Assembly (NCBI GenBank): GCA_008125075.1 | Contig: VLTH01000002.1 | Coordinates: forward strand, 1,020,400 to 1,084,399 | Direction: 5' to 3' | Length of the DNA: 64,000 nt | From: Acetivibrio alkalicellulosi | Lineage (GTDB): Bacteria > Bacillota > Clostridia > Acetivibrionales > Acetivibrionaceae | Shown: positions 26,932-38,100 of the stretch, one piece after another | Layout of the letters: each line of letters begins with the position of its first letter | How positions within the stretch are numbered: the stretch's first letter is position 1 | Position numbers and translations under genes: made by a program | Notes under the pieces: generated by a model | Databases searched by the model: none | Told to the model about the DNA's origin: nothing | The model's input: the letters and a program-made list of their open reading frames with translations, nothing else

Positions 26932-27519
26932 ATGAATAAACTTGAGGGGTTCTATGCGTTGCAGAGGTCTTTGCTACCATCTGTACCATGGAAAAAGTAC
27001 GACATGAATTCTATACTTGACGATAGAATTCTATGGACAATTAGATGTGCTGTTATAAAAGGGGACGACCAGAATTTGCCACGAAAAGTGGGTGTTACTG
27101 CAAATGAAGCAAAAGAGTTTGCAGACAAATTATTAAGCTCCTTAGGAGAATATGATCTAGTATTATTTTACCCATATTTTATAGCAGATAAGAGCGGAGT
27201 TATAGAAGTAGCATTCGACAGAATTGTTATAGAGTCAGTTAAAGATGATTTATGGAATTTAGTAACTCATAATAAAAAAGATGTAACTATAATTATGTCG
27301 GAAAAAGATATATATTTAGATGGAGAAAAAGACTTTTTACATAAGACAGAAATAAATGAATTATTAGAATATGCTAAAGCCATAAAAAGAATATTTAGAA
27401 CTGATATTGCAGAAGGAAAAGTGTTTTTTTTAGAATGGAGTTATGCATATAATTCAGATATAAATAAAAATCCAATAGGTAAAAGAAATTTGATTTTTTA
27501 TGAAATAAGGAGTGTCTGA
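26932..27519 (+). CDS. Conserved-looking protein of unknown function downstream of dgt
   Basis: A 195-residue soluble protein. The frame is open from 26887 inside dgt, but GGGTGATTAG places the start at the ATG at 26932, 10 bases after dgt. Features are an LPRKVGVTANEAKEFADKLL helix, a hydrophobic strand YDLVLFYPYFIADKSG, and a Tyr-rich end. There is no signal or membrane segment. I do not recognise the family. Close spacing implies co-transcription with dgt, so a link to nucleotide metabolism is possible but unproven. Confidence 0.7.
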   Translation: MNKLEGFYALQRSLLPSVPWKKYDMNSILDDRILWTIRCAVIKGDDQNLPRKVGVTANEAKEFADKLLSSLGEYDLVLFYPYFIADKSGVIEVAFDRIVIESVKDDLWNLVTHNKKDVTIIMSEKDIYLDGEKDFLHKTEINELLEYAKAIKRIFRTDIAEGKVFFLEWSYAYNSDINKNPIGKRNLIFYEIRSV

Positions 27520-27615
27520 AATATTACCTCCACTATTTACTGGGCTTATTAGGTATCAAGTCAGCTTGTTTAGAAACTTTTAGGGATAACATTGATATTT
27601 TTTTAACAATAAGTA

Positions 27616-27644
27616 TTGACATTTTTTTAACAATGCGATAATAT
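27616..27644 (+). promoter_or_regulatory. Sigma-A promoter upstream of the M16C-SLH gene
   Basis: TTGACA (27616-27621), a 17-base spacer and TAATAT (27639-27644). The start site would leave an unusually long leader of about 300 bases before the peptidase gene at 27950. The leader contains an AAAAGTAT/ATACTTTT hairpin near 27665-27688 and the mini-ORF at 27773. Confidence 0.7.
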
Positions 27645-27772
27645 GTTAGTATATATTGGATGCAAAAGTATAGATAGAGATACTTTTATAAAAGACTTAA
27701 AGCAAATACATTGAGAAGTTAGGTATATAGAATGCACTGCTTGAAGTGCTATAATAAAAGGGGGGAATTGAG

Positions 27773-27793
27773 ATGAGAAAAGTTATATTATAA
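27773..27793 (+). CDS. Possible six-residue leader peptide
   Basis: A strong ribosome site (AGGGGGG) lies 7 bases before an ATG that opens MRKVIL and stops. The same MRK beginning is used by the peptidase gene 157 bases downstream. It may be a regulatory uORF or the stub of a decayed duplicate start. The rest of 27520-27949 is non-coding leader. Confidence 0.25.
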   Translation: MRKVIL

Positions 27794-27949
27794 AACCATT
27801 CATATTACCAATTTATTTCTGTGTTGGTACAATACATGATAGTATAAATTAATATATTTTAATTAATAATGTTCTTAAAGAGTAGTACTTTATAATGTAT
27901 AATTTATTGCATTCAGTATAATTATTTTATTTTTGAAGGGATGATGAAA

Positions 27950-30900
27950 ATGAGAAAAAACAGTATTTTAGTAGTTGTTATTGCTATTGTATTATGTGTT
28001 ACTTCGTTTATACAACCAGTATTTGCAGAAGAAGAAATTGTATTTCAAATTGAAAAAGATAATGAATACTTTGGTTTTATGTGCAAAGAAATAATTGAAA
28101 ATATAGATAAGGACAGTGATTTTTATATTTTCAAAGACATAATAACAGGTGCACAGCTTGTATGGCTTAAGAATAGTGACATAAATAAAGCTTTTTCAGT
28201 GAGCTTTATGACTCCTCCTGAAAATAATAAGGGTATACCACATATAGTTGAACATTCAGTACTTCGTGGTTCTGAAAGCTATCCCCTTAAAAATCCATTT
28301 GCATTAATTCAATCATATTCCCACAATACTTTTGCTAATGCAATTACATATCCATTATTTACTTCATTTCCTATTGCAAGTAGAAATGATAAAGATTTTT
28401 TTAACAGTATGCAGGTATACCTTGATGGAATATTTGCACCTAGATTTCTTGAAGACGAAAGAATATTTAAGCAGGAGGGAATACGAAAGGAGATTTTTGA
28501 GGAAAATGATAATATTGTCTATAACGGTGTAGTTTATAATGAAATGAAAGGATATGAAAGAACGCCTTTTAGACACTTATTTTATGCAATAAACTCAACC
28601 TTGTATAAAGATACTCCTTATAGATATGATTCTGGTGGTAAAACTGAAAATATAAAATATGTTACATATGAAGAGACTAAAGAGTTTTATTTAAATTATT
28701 ACCATCCTTCTAATGCACTGTTTTTTTTCTATGGTGATGTAGATATAATTAAATATTTACAATATATAAATAATGAGTATTTGATTGAGTATGATAGAAA
28801 AGAAAGAGTTACAATTGATAGGCAACAGGAATCTGGATTGGTTTTAGAAGGAAAATATGAATATTCAATACCTACTGGAAGCACAAAAGAAAATAAAACA
28901 TACATGTCTTTAAGCTATATGATATGTGAAGATATAGATTATATTGATGATGTAGGATTATCATTAATAGCACTGGTTTTAAGTGCAGATAATTCACCAC
29001 TTAGAGAAAAATTAAAAGAAGCAGGATTTAATGGTGGATTATCGCTAAATTATAGTATAGACTATATTCAACCTAGATTTGATATAATAGTAACTGAAAC
29101 TGATGAAGATAAAAGGGATTTGTTTATTAAAACTGTTTCTAAAGTATTAGAAGAAATACTAAATGAAAAACTTGATATTGAGCTTACAAATGCTATATTG
29201 GATATTGTTGAACTGAACACTTATCAATCTAGTTCAACAAATAGTTGGCTTTCCTATATGGAGAATATAGCACTAAACTGGGTAGCTGAAAAACCATTGT
29301 ATAATAGATTTGAATCATTTCAAACAATTATCAATAATATTAGAGAAAAGATTGATGAAGGATATTTAGAAGGTTTGATAGATAGATATCTAATTAAATG
29401 TAACCATAGTGCATTAGTAGTTATGAAACCGGTACCTGGTCTTCAAGACGAAAAGGCTATGGAAGACTATGAAGAGTTAAAAAAATACAAAGAAAGCCTA
29501 ACTATTGAGCAATTAGATGAACTTATAAAAGAGAGTGAAAAATTAAGAGATTGGTATCAAGAAGAAGAAAGCCCTGAATTATTAAAAATATTCCCAACCC
29601 TTACACTAGAAGATATAGATACTTCTGAAATAATAGAAACAGTTATTAACAAAGAAATGATTGGAGATGCAACAATACTACATACACCTGAGGATATAGG
29701 AGAACTTGTATATACAGATATGTATTTTGATACTACAAGAGTTCCCCAGGAGAAATTGAAGTATTTGTTCCTTTTAGATGATTTACTTGGAAATATTAGT
29801 ACAGAAAAATATACTTATAATCAGTTAAAGAGAAATGAATTAAAGCTAACTGGAGGCATACAACTTAGATCTAGTGCATTTGGAGATTCAAATAATGCTG
29901 ATAAGTATTATCCTAAGTTTAATGTATATTTTTATAACCTTATTAATAATCATTCTGATGTTATGGATTTGATAAATGAGATAATATATAACAGTAAATT
30001 TGATGAAATTGATAGAATAAAAGAAATTGTGTCAAGTAGGAAAAACGCAATGAGAAATTCAAATCCTACATCCTATGTTGCAACGAGAGTGCTTAGCTAT
30101 AATTCTGAAACAGCACAGTATAATGAAATTCGAAGGATAGAATATTATGATTTTCTTTGTGAAGTTGAAAAACTTCTAGAAACCAAACCAGAAGCTGTAA
30201 TCACTCTGTTAGAGGAAACATACAAACTTGCATTTCCAAAACAAGAAGTAATAATTGGTGTTATATGCCAGGATGAGAAGTATCCATTATACAGAGAAAA
30301 AATGGAGGATGTAATTGAGTCCCTATTAAAACCAGTTGAAAGTAAAAAGCATAATTATAATTTAAAAGAACCTCGGATAAATGAAGCATTTATTGACCCA
30401 TCTTCTTTTGTTCAGTATGTAGCGAAAGGGTATAACTTTAATAAATACTCAGATTATGAGTACAGTGGTAAAATGATTGTATTAAGCAATATATTAAATG
30501 ATTTTGTTTTTAACGCAATAAGAATGTTTGGAGCGTATGGTGCACAATTTGATATCAGAAGAAACGGATCAATGTTATTTGTTTCATGGGACAATCAAAA
30601 CATAGAAGGTGCTTTATGGTTATTTGACTATATTGGTACCTTTCTTGAAGATTTTGAACTTTCAGATGAGGAGATGGCAAACTACATAATTGGTTCTATA
30701 GGGAAATATAACCAACATAATACGCTTCAATCGAATGCCTGGTTGGCTCAAGAAGCTTATATTTCAAACTCAGATGAATGTAGAGCTCAAATTATTGAAG
30801 AAATGCTTAGTACTACGGTAGAAGACATTAGAGGGTTTGCACCTTTATTTAAGCAGTTTGCCCAAGAGGGTAATTACTCTGTTTGGGGAAATGAGCAAAT

Positions 30901-31729
30901 AATTATGGAGCATGGTGATATATTTGCAAAAATTATAACGGTGTTTGAAGAAAAATCTGATACAGATGAAAAAATTATAGACACTGGTGAAGAGAAACCA
31001 AAATCTACTCCAAGGCCTAAATCATCAACTAATACTGTTGTATCACCGACACCAACACCCATACCAACACCTACACCGACAGCCAATGGGGAAGTTGAAG
31101 AACCCACAACAGAAATTCCATCATTGGTTAAAAGAGAACAAAAAGCATACATAAAAGGTTATGAAGATGGGCTTTTTAGACCAGAAAGGCACATTACACG
31201 TGCTGAGGCAGCTGTTATTATTGCAAATATATTAAAGTTTGAAAACATAAACAATTACAAAGAGAATACAATTTACACTGATGTAAGTGATTCTCATTGG
31301 GCATCAGAAGCTATTTCACTTGTATCATATAAAGGACTTTTTAAAGGTTACACTGATGGTTCGTTTAAACCAGATCAAAATATAACAAGAGCAGAGTTTT
31401 CAACAGTAGTATTTAAACTTCTTCAAATAATAAAAGGAGTAACAGAGGTAGAAATATGTGAATATAGATTTGAAGACACTAAAGGTCATTGGGCACAAAA
31501 ATACATTGAGCAACTTTCAAACTTAGGAACCATTAAGGGATATTCTGATGGAACATTTAAACCACAAAATATGATAAATAGAGCTGAAAGTGTTGCATTA
31601 ATAAACAGAGCTATCGATAGAGTACCATTAAGTGATGTATCTAAATTTTTTAATGACGTTGATGAATCACACTGGGCATTTTATGATATTGCAAGTGCAG
31701 CCATTGATTATACATATGTAATAGATTAA
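27950..31729 (+). CDS. SLH-anchored M16C peptidase (presequence-protease/insulinase type)
   Basis: A 1259-residue exported metalloprotease. A signal peptide (about 1-26, ending VFA) precedes an M16 fold. The inverted zinc motif is HIVEH near residue 100, with the distal Glu in YNEMKGYE near 200; the later halves match the M16C linker and C-terminal domains. M16C enzymes close around and cut small unfolded peptides. A Pro/Thr linker ([12 protein letters not shown]) leads to three SLH repeats (about 1065-1255, for example [20 protein letters not shown]). Known M16C family members are mostly cytoplasmic or organellar, so a wall-anchored form is notable. The first ATG is at 27941, but GAAGGG spacing favours the third ATG, at 27950. 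Confidence 0.88.
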   Translation: MRKNSILVVVIAIVLCVTSFIQPVFAEEEIVFQIEKDNEYFGFMCKEIIENIDKDSDFYIFKDIITGAQLVWLKNSDINKAFSVSFMTPPENNKGIPHIVEHSVLRGSESYPLKNPFALIQSYSHNTFANAITYPLFTSFPIASRNDKDFFNSMQVYLDGIFAPRFLEDERIFKQEGIRKEIFEENDNIVYNGVVYNEMKGYERTPFRHLFYAINSTLYKDTPYRYDSGGKTENIKYVTYEETKEFYLNYYHPSNALFFFYGDVDIIKYLQYINNEYLIEYDRKERVTIDRQQESGLVLEGKYEYSIPTGSTKENKTYMSLSYMICEDIDYIDDVGLSLIALVLSADNSPLREKLKEAGFNGGLSLNYSIDYIQPRFDIIVTETDEDKRDLFIKTVSKVLEEILNEKLDIELTNAILDIVELNTYQSSSTNSWLSYMENIALNWVAEKPLYNRFESFQTIINNIREKIDEGYLEGLIDRYLIKCNHSALVVMKPVPGLQDEKAMEDYEELKKYKESLTIEQLDELIKESEKLRDWYQEEESPELLKIFPTLTLEDIDTSEIIETVINKEMIGDATILHTPEDIGELVYTDMYFDTTRVPQEKLKYLFLLDDLLGNISTEKYTYNQLKRNELKLTGGIQLRSSAFGDSNNADKYYPKFNVYFYNLINNHSDVMDLINEIIYNSKFDEIDRIKEIVSSRKNAMRNSNPTSYVATRVLSYNSETAQYNEIRRIEYYDFLCEVEKLLETKPEAVITLLEETYKLAFPKQEVIIGVICQDEKYPLYREKMEDVIESLLKPVESKKHNYNLKEPRINEAFIDPSSFVQYVAKGYNFNKYSDYEYSGKMIVLSNILNDFVFNAIRMFGAYGAQFDIRRNGSMLFVSWDNQNIEGALWLFDYIGTFLEDFELSDEEMANYIIGSIGKYNQHNTLQSNAWLAQEAYISNSDECRAQIIEEMLSTTVEDIRGFAPLFKQFAQEGNYSVWGNEQIIMEHGDIFAKIITVFEEKSDTDEKIIDTGEEKPKSTPRPKSSTNTVVSPTPTPIPTPTPTANGEVEEPTTEIPSLVKREQKAYIKGYEDGLFRPERHITRAEAAVIIANILKFENINNYKENTIYTDVSDSHWASEAISLVSYKGLFKGYTDGSFKPDQNITRAEFSTVVFKLLQIIKGVTEVEICEYRFEDTKGHWAQKYIEQLSNLGTIKGYSDGTFKPQNMINRAESVALINRAIDRVPLSDVSKFFNDVDESHWAFYDIASAAIDYTYVID

Positions 31730-31776
31730 ATCATTAGCATATTAATCACAAGTATGTTTTAATAGAAAAAGAAAGG

Positions 31777-31826
31777 GGGTTGTTACACTAATTTCTTAGT
31801 GCAACAGCCCTCTATTTATCTTTTTT
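31777..31826 (+). terminator. Terminator of the M16C peptidase gene
   Basis: A 15-bp stem with two imperfect pairs (GGGTTGTTACACTAA with TTAGTGCAACAGCCC), followed by a T-rich tail ending in TTTTTT, 48 bases after the stop. Confidence 0.8.
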
Positions 31827-31869
31827 AAGTGGCAATATTCATTCCCATTATATGTTGGTGCATGAATGT

Positions 31870-33234
31870 CTATATATTTGTATGTAGACTGACATCGAAA
31901 TTACTTATATCTGATGACATTTTGACAGATAGGTATAAAAATGTGACAAAGGATATAAAAATGGCTAATAGACTAATTTGTGTTATGACTTTTCTTAAAC
32001 CAGCTATTTGATTTACCGCCACTCTCCTCTCAAATTCTATAACCCACATACCAATTACGCTATCACTACTATTCTTAATTGGCTTATATCTTGTAATATA
32101 TTTTTTGTCTATAATAGTAGTTTCACCTGTATATATTTGACCCTGTTTTAAAACAGTCCAAACAATATCATCAGAGGTTTTAGTTCCTACAGATCTTGAA
32201 CCATCAGCCCTTAGAATGTTTGTTGAAATCCTTGTATCCCCCATGAAGATAGTCACATAAGATTCTGTGTTGTAACTGATTCTATCTACTATCATAGAGT
32301 TATCATTCAAAAAATTTGAACCTTTATAAAGCTTATTATCTTGAATGGACCAATCTCCCTTATATATTTCATCAATAAGCATATATCCTAATTCCGAGCT
32401 AGCGTGTAAACGTTCATTTATATTATTATCTTCAAGATTTCTAACAACATTACCAATTGTGAAACCCTGTATTGTAAACCAAATCAAAAAAAATGTACCA
32501 ATTAGAATTAATGACATGGTTAAAACCTTTTGTTGTGTTTTATTTATGCTAGAATTACTTTCAAGGAAGGAAACTTTCAGTGTATCTATATCAGTAAGAT
32601 ATTTTTTTGAATAGAGGGTCAATATTATGCATCCTAGTATACCACAGAGTATGGAAATAACAACAATTGAAGCCCTCATGGCTCTTAACTGCCCCCCTTG
32701 ACTAATAGCATGGTTTTTTGGCATACCCACACACCACATTCCAATCACTCTGTCTGAGGTATCTTTTATAGGTACATATTTTACTGCAAATTTTTCACCA
32801 AGGATAGTTGCTGTTCCGTTATAAGGAATACCCTCTCTTAAAACGTTTTCAAGTACCTCATCTGGTGCTAAAGTCCCGATTGCTCTTTCACCATCAATGT
32901 TTAGTAAGGTTGTTGAAACTCTTATATCAGCCTGATATATAGTTGCATGTGAACCTGTTTTTTCATAGATTGCATCTAACAATCCAGAATTATTGTTTAT
33001 TAGAGTATTACCTAAAAATAGCTTGCCATCCTTCACATTCCAATTACCATCATATCTGCTTTCAATGATATCCAAACCAAGACTTGAAATTGAATCTAAT
33101 TTTGATGAGATGCTTTTATTCACCAAATTATTTACCCTGCTATTTGAGACAAAAAAGACTGTGGCAGTAAATAATACAATTAGAACAATGGATACCCTAA
33201 GTAACTTTTGCTTGAACATAACCTTTTTTTTCAT
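31870..33234 (-). CDS. Duplicated single-Cache membrane protein without an output domain
   Basis: A 454-residue membrane protein built from two homologous halves. Each has a transmembrane helix, an extracellular Cache domain of about 130-150 residues, and a closing transmembrane helix. Shared motifs are GNWNVKDGKLFLGNTLINNN versus GDWSIQDNKLYKGSNFLNDN, and GMWCVGMPKN versus GMWVIEFERR. Cache domains of this type sit in chemoreceptors and sensor kinases, but no HAMP, kinase, MCP or GGDEF output follows. It may lend a sensor to a partner in trans, or be a truncated receptor. GAGAGGAGAT before the ATG at 33234 sets the start, 16 codons inside the longest frame. Confidence 0.8.
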   Translation of the reverse strand: MKKKVMFKQKLLRVSIVLIVLFTATVFFVSNSRVNNLVNKSISSKLDSISSLGLDIIESRYDGNWNVKDGKLFLGNTLINNNSGLLDAIYEKTGSHATIYQADIRVSTTLLNIDGERAIGTLAPDEVLENVLREGIPYNGTATILGEKFAVKYVPIKDTSDRVIGMWCVGMPKNHAISQGGQLRAMRASIVVISILCGILGCIILTLYSKKYLTDIDTLKVSFLESNSSINKTQQKVLTMSLILIGTFFLIWFTIQGFTIGNVVRNLEDNNINERLHASSELGYMLIDEIYKGDWSIQDNKLYKGSNFLNDNSMIVDRISYNTESYVTIFMGDTRISTNILRADGSRSVGTKTSDDIVWTVLKQGQIYTGETTIIDKKYITRYKPIKNSSDSVIGMWVIEFERRVAVNQIAGLRKVITQISLLAIFISFVTFLYLSVKMSSDISNFDVSLHTNI

Positions 33235-33439
33235 GATTATATCTCCTCTCAAAAATATTAAAAATAAAAATTTATATAACAATTAAATCTAAGCACGTTA
33301 AATGGAAAACTAAAATTTACTATTCAAAGACATTGAAACATTATTTCTAAATCGAAATTATAAATACATTACATGTATCATTAAAAAATCTGATTACCAA
33401 ACATAATATTACACCATGTAGAAAAAATTTGCAATATTT

Positions 33440-33627
33440 TTGTTATACTTTTTTTAGAACATTAGTTATTCTGTTTATCACAGTGTAACTTATCAATATA
33501 ATTAAAGCTCCCTATACTATTCTTCTCAAAAAGTTTGTTTTTTTAGCAAACTTTTTAGAAGATATAGTTCCTCTGTTTATCGCAGCGGAACTTAACTACT
33601 ATGATTGCAGCTTCCGCTGCGATATGT
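33440..33627. repeat. Two-hairpin intergenic repeat, copy B plus a decayed tandem copy
   Basis: 33513-33627 matches 25498-25611 except for a few bases around the second loop. Directly before it, 33440-33512 reads like a worn version of the second half of the same element (TTCTGTTTATCACAGTGTAACTT against CTCTGTTTATCGCAGCGGAACTT). So this locus has held at least two tandem copies. The remainder of 33235-33887 is the promoter and leader of aroB. Confidence 0.85.
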
Positions 33628-33712
33628 GATAGGGTATATCTAAACTAGATGTTAAGAAAAATGAACTTAATTCCGAAAAAGAATTATATAATTTCTTTGA
33701 AGTTATCATACC

Positions 33713-33742
33713 TTGACACTAAAATATGCATTAATGTATAAT
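33713..33742 (+). promoter_or_regulatory. Promoter of aroB, with a leader dyad
   Basis: TTGACA (33713-33718), an 18-base spacer and TATAAT (33737-33742). The leader of about 140 bases contains GTAGACA...TGTCTAC (about 33773-33818) enclosing a smaller CTTCCTAAAAGAAG hairpin. No T-box or known riboswitch core was recognised in it. Confidence 0.8.
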
Positions 33743-33887
33743 TTGTATTAAAAGTTTTTTGTTTTAAAATAGTAGACATTAATATATTGAAAAGTGCTTC
33801 CTAAAAGAAGTGTCTACTAAGTAATTGAAATTTATGTAAAGACAAAGGAATTACACTTGTACAAATTGAAAGGGTGGAGTTGAAAAA

Positions 33888-34976
33888 TTGTTAAAACTTA
33901 ATGTTGATTTAGGTGAAAGAAGTTATCCTATTTATATAACAACAAACTATGACAGTATTGCAAAAAGTATTCAAGATGCAAGATTAAAAGGTAAACTTGT
34001 ATTAATAACTGATACTAATGTTGAAAAATACCAGGCAAATGATTGTATTTCTGCATTTAAAGGATCAGGTTATCAGGTTGAAAAATTTGTAATTGAATCA
34101 GGAGAAAAGAATAAAAATTTAGATACTGTCAAAGAAATCTATCACTTCTTGTTAGGATTGAAACTAGACAGAAATGCTACACTTATAGCTCTTGGGGGTG
34201 GTGTAGTAGGTGATATTGTTGGATTTGTTGCAGCAACTTTTTTAAGGGGCATTAATTTTATCCAGATACCTACGTCACTTCTTGCACAATCTGATAGTAG
34301 TGTAGGTGGAAAAGTAGGAGTAGACTTTGAAGGGAGTAAAAATATAATTGGTGCCTTTTATCAGCCCAGATTTGTATATATAAATGTTAACACTCTTAAA
34401 ACTCTTCCTAAACGTGAGCTTCAGTCTGGTCTTGCAGAGGTAGTTAAACATGGGATTATAAAAGATGAAGAGTTTTATGAATATATTGATTATAATTGTG
34501 AGAAAATTTTGAAATTAGATGAAGGAGTTTTACAGTACCTAGTTAAAATCAATTGTTCTATTAAGGGAGAAGTTGTAGAAAAAGATGAAAAAGAAGGTGG
34601 TTTGAGAGCAATTCTAAATTTTGGACATACAATAGGGCATGCAATAGAGACTGTGATGGATTTTAAGCTGCTTCATGGCGAATGTGTTTCACTAGGAATG
34701 ATAGGTGCTTTGAGAATGTCCGAGTACCTTGATATAATTGACAATGGAACTGTAAATAAGATAAAGAATACTCTTGAAAAAATTGGACTTCCCACAAGTA
34801 TTCAGAATGTTGATGTAGATAAAATTTATGATCAAATGTTTTATGATAAGAAGTTAATAGGAAACAAACTTAATTTTATACTTTTAAGAAAGAAAATTGG
34901 TGAAGTTATTCAGTTTACTGTTGATGATGAGCAATTGATTAAAAGAGCTATAAAAAGTCTTAAAGAGTCCCTCTAA
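33888..34976 (+). CDS. aroB: 3-dehydroquinate synthase
   Basis: A 362-residue enzyme of the shikimate pathway converting DAHP to 3-dehydroquinate with NAD and a divalent metal. The NAD-binding GGGVVGDIVGFVAATFLRGI, the metal and substrate region QIPTSLLAQSDSSVGGKVGV, LAEVVKHGII, and the metal-binding His residues in NFGHTIGHAIE and HGE are all present. The start is TTG with GGTGGAG 8 bases upstream. It has its own promoter and no other aro gene beside it; aroH lies 24 kb away at 59235. Confidence 0.95.
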   Translation: MLKLNVDLGERSYPIYITTNYDSIAKSIQDARLKGKLVLITDTNVEKYQANDCISAFKGSGYQVEKFVIESGEKNKNLDTVKEIYHFLLGLKLDRNATLIALGGGVVGDIVGFVAATFLRGINFIQIPTSLLAQSDSSVGGKVGVDFEGSKNIIGAFYQPRFVYINVNTLKTLPKRELQSGLAEVVKHGIIKDEEFYEYIDYNCEKILKLDEGVLQYLVKINCSIKGEVVEKDEKEGGLRAILNFGHTIGHAIETVMDFKLLHGECVSLGMIGALRMSEYLDIIDNGTVNKIKNTLEKIGLPTSIQNVDVDKIYDQMFYDKKLIGNKLNFILLRKKIGEVIQFTVDDEQLIKRAIKSLKESL

Positions 34977-35084
34977 TTCATAAATAATGGATTTTGGTAT
35001 TGAAGATTCACTGAAATAAATGGTAAAATAAAGATTATGAATGTCTCCTGAGTGGTTTACTTTCCGAAGATAGCAAAGAAATAT

Positions 35085-35141
35085 AAAGTTGCCAAGGAGA
35101 TTGTTTTTATACATTACTAAAATAATCTCCTTGGCAAACTT
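35085..35141. terminator. Long hairpin between aroB and the subtilase gene
   Basis: AAAGTTGCCAAGGAGATT pairs with AATCTCCTTGGCAAACTTT, an 18-bp stem with one bulge. It ends 30 bases before the subtilase start and lacks a following U-run, so it could be the aroB terminator or a leader structure for the next gene. Confidence 0.6.
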
Positions 35142-35171
35142 TACAACCCATAAAAAAGGTGGTTGATAAAA

Positions 35172-38100
35172 GTGAGAAACATATCAAAGTTATTATTAGT
35201 ATTTTCAATTCTTATTTTAAGCGTTATTATTACCAATGCCTCAACACAAAATCAGGACAATATATATAACAGAAGAATAATTGTAAGATTAGAAGATGGA
35301 GTTAGTGAAGATTTTTATTTTCCTCATACTATAAAAAAGGAAGTGCCTACAGAGCTTAAAAAGAGAAGTTTAATACTTTTGGAAATTCAAGAAACTGCAA
35401 ATTATCACAAGGTTTTAGAAAGTATAAATAACCACAAGTATGTAAAATATGCTCATCCAGACTATATTATTGACAATCCATTAGACAAAATGAATATTGA
35501 TGGTTTCTTAAATATTAAATGGCATTTAGAGGCTATTAGATACTATGAATCTTTAGAAATTATTGATGGAGAATATCAATGTACAATAGCAGTTCTAGAT
35601 ACTGGTTTTAGTACTCAGAGGGAAGAAATTTTAGATAGAGTACTTGAAGGTAAAAATTTTGTGCAAGAATTACAACAGCCATTAGATGATAATGGCCATG
35701 GCAGTGCTGTAACTAATATTATTATGGAAATTGACCCTACCGCAAAAATACTTCCCATAAAAGTACTTAATGAAGAAGGAAAGGGCTCTGTTAGTAATTT
35801 TATTTCGGGAATATATTATGCTATTGACAATAATGTTGACATAATAAATATGAGCCTTGGAACTAAAATAAAGGGTGAGGCGCAACTTGAAGCTATTTTA
35901 GAAGCTTATAAAAATGATATTCTAGTAGTTGCAGCATCAGGAAATTCGGGAAATAATGACAAATATTATCCTGCCTCTTATAAAACAACAATTTCTGTAA
36001 GCAGTATAAATAAAAATACGGAGAGTTCGATATTTTCAAGTACTGGGAATTTCGTTTCTGTAACTGCACCGGGAGAAGAAATTGTAACACTTAACAACTT
36101 TGATATGGAAGCAGTAGTTAGAGGAACATCAATGTCAACTGGAATTGTAACTGGTGTTTTGTCTAAGCTAAAGAGGGTTTACCCTCATTTTAGCAGTGAT
36201 GAACTTAGATATCTTTTGGAAAAGGGAGCCAATTCAATAACTGAAGAAAAGTGGAATGAAAAATTTGGATATGGTATTGTGAGTTTGTATTCCTCATTAA
36301 GTGTTAACTTACCTGATAGATCAGAAGATATTTCTGATTTTATGGATGATGCTTATGTACTTGAGTTTAATGAGTCTAAAACTTCAAAGATAGATTTTTT
36401 AATGGATAAGGACTGGTATTTATTTAATGTAGATAAGCCAGAAGTTTTGAAAATTTTTATTGATAATCAATCTGTATATAATAAATTGGTAGCTGAATTG
36501 CATTACTATGTTGACGATGAACTTATTGATAAATATATAATTGATCATAGTTCAAGAGGAGAAAATATAGAATATGTACTAGATGCAAGAGAAGGACAAT
36601 ATTATGTTTTAATTTATGACTATTATAACAACTGGAGCAATGAAAGTTATACTATAACTGTCAGTTCGCCAGTTAACTCTAGTATTCAAAACATGGATGA
36701 GGTAGAGGATTTTAGTATAGCCTCCATAATATCAATTGATAGAACAAGAAATATTGATTCTATAGTAGAAAAGTCTAAGGAGCTAAATCATTCAGGATTT
36801 AATGTACATAAAACTACCAGATATGAAACTGCACCAAATTTTACTTATCCATATGAAGCAGGTTCTTTAGATTCAAATGACATAGAAGATGCTTTAAATA
36901 CTCTTAAGATGATCCGATATATAGCAGGTCTTCCATATGAAGATATTGAATTTAAAGATGAATTAAATTATTTAGCTCAACATGGAGCTGTTCTCTTGGC
37001 AGCTTCCAATCAGTTTTCTCATCATCCACAAAAACCTTCTGATATGGACGATAGTTTCTATAATATTGGATACTTGGCCTGTAGCCAGTCAAATATAAGT
37101 TATGGCAGATCTAATATTTCAAATTCTATTTTAGCTTTTGTGGCAGATGGTGGTGAAAATAATATAGAAAAAGCTGGGCACAGAAGGTGGATACTAAGGC
37201 CTGGAGGACAAAATTTTGGTATAGGTTTTGCTAAAAATACACAAGAGGGTAACCATCGAAGCAGGATTTTAATGCATGTATTTGACGGTTTGGGGCCATT
37301 TAATAGTGAAGTAGATACTTATATAGCATGGCCTTCACCAGGAGATTTTCCAATACAATATTTTATTAGTAGTGCAAATATTAATACATCACCAAGATAT
37401 CCCTGGTCAATAAATGTTGGCAGCAATTTCAAAGTTCCTGTTCGAAAGGACATTAATCTTACTCTTACAAGACATAGAGATAATAAAGTATGGACATTTA
37501 ATGACAGTACGCCACAGCTTGGAATGGGTAATATGCCTGATTCTTCAATGCATTTATCTGTAGACAATGACGGATATGGGATGAGAAAAGCTATTATTTT
37601 TCGCCCTGACGTTACAACATTAGGAGATATAAAGGATGGAGATGTTTTTACAGTAAAAGTTACAGGATTGAAGTATTTAGATGAAAATCCAGCATCAATT
37701 ACCTATACCATAAATTTCTTCGATTTAGAAAGTGAGCTAGATAAAAGCAGGGTAAATATTACTGTTAAAGATAAAGATGCTTTTATTGAAGGTGCAACGG
37801 TAACTATTGATGGAAAAGAAATCATTACTGATGAAAATGGACTTGCTACAATAAGACTTAGTAATAATAAAACATATAGTTATACCATAACAAAGCCAGG
37901 TTATATAATAGAAACAGATAGTATTAGTGTTGAAACATCAGAAATATCAAAAGTAAATACAATAATAAAAGTTCAACCATCTCCGCAACCTGTTAGCAGT
38001 GGTAGTAATTTTGATAGCAATGTTACAGTAAATCATGTACAAACTTCTTTAAGCCACTTCAATGTTACTTTTAAAGTAGATGGGTATGAAGACATAGTTA

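Noticed and set aside
27520-27949. A c-di-GMP or other known riboswitch in the M16C leader
   Set aside because: I looked for recognised conserved cores and found none; only simple hairpins and a mini-ORF are visible.
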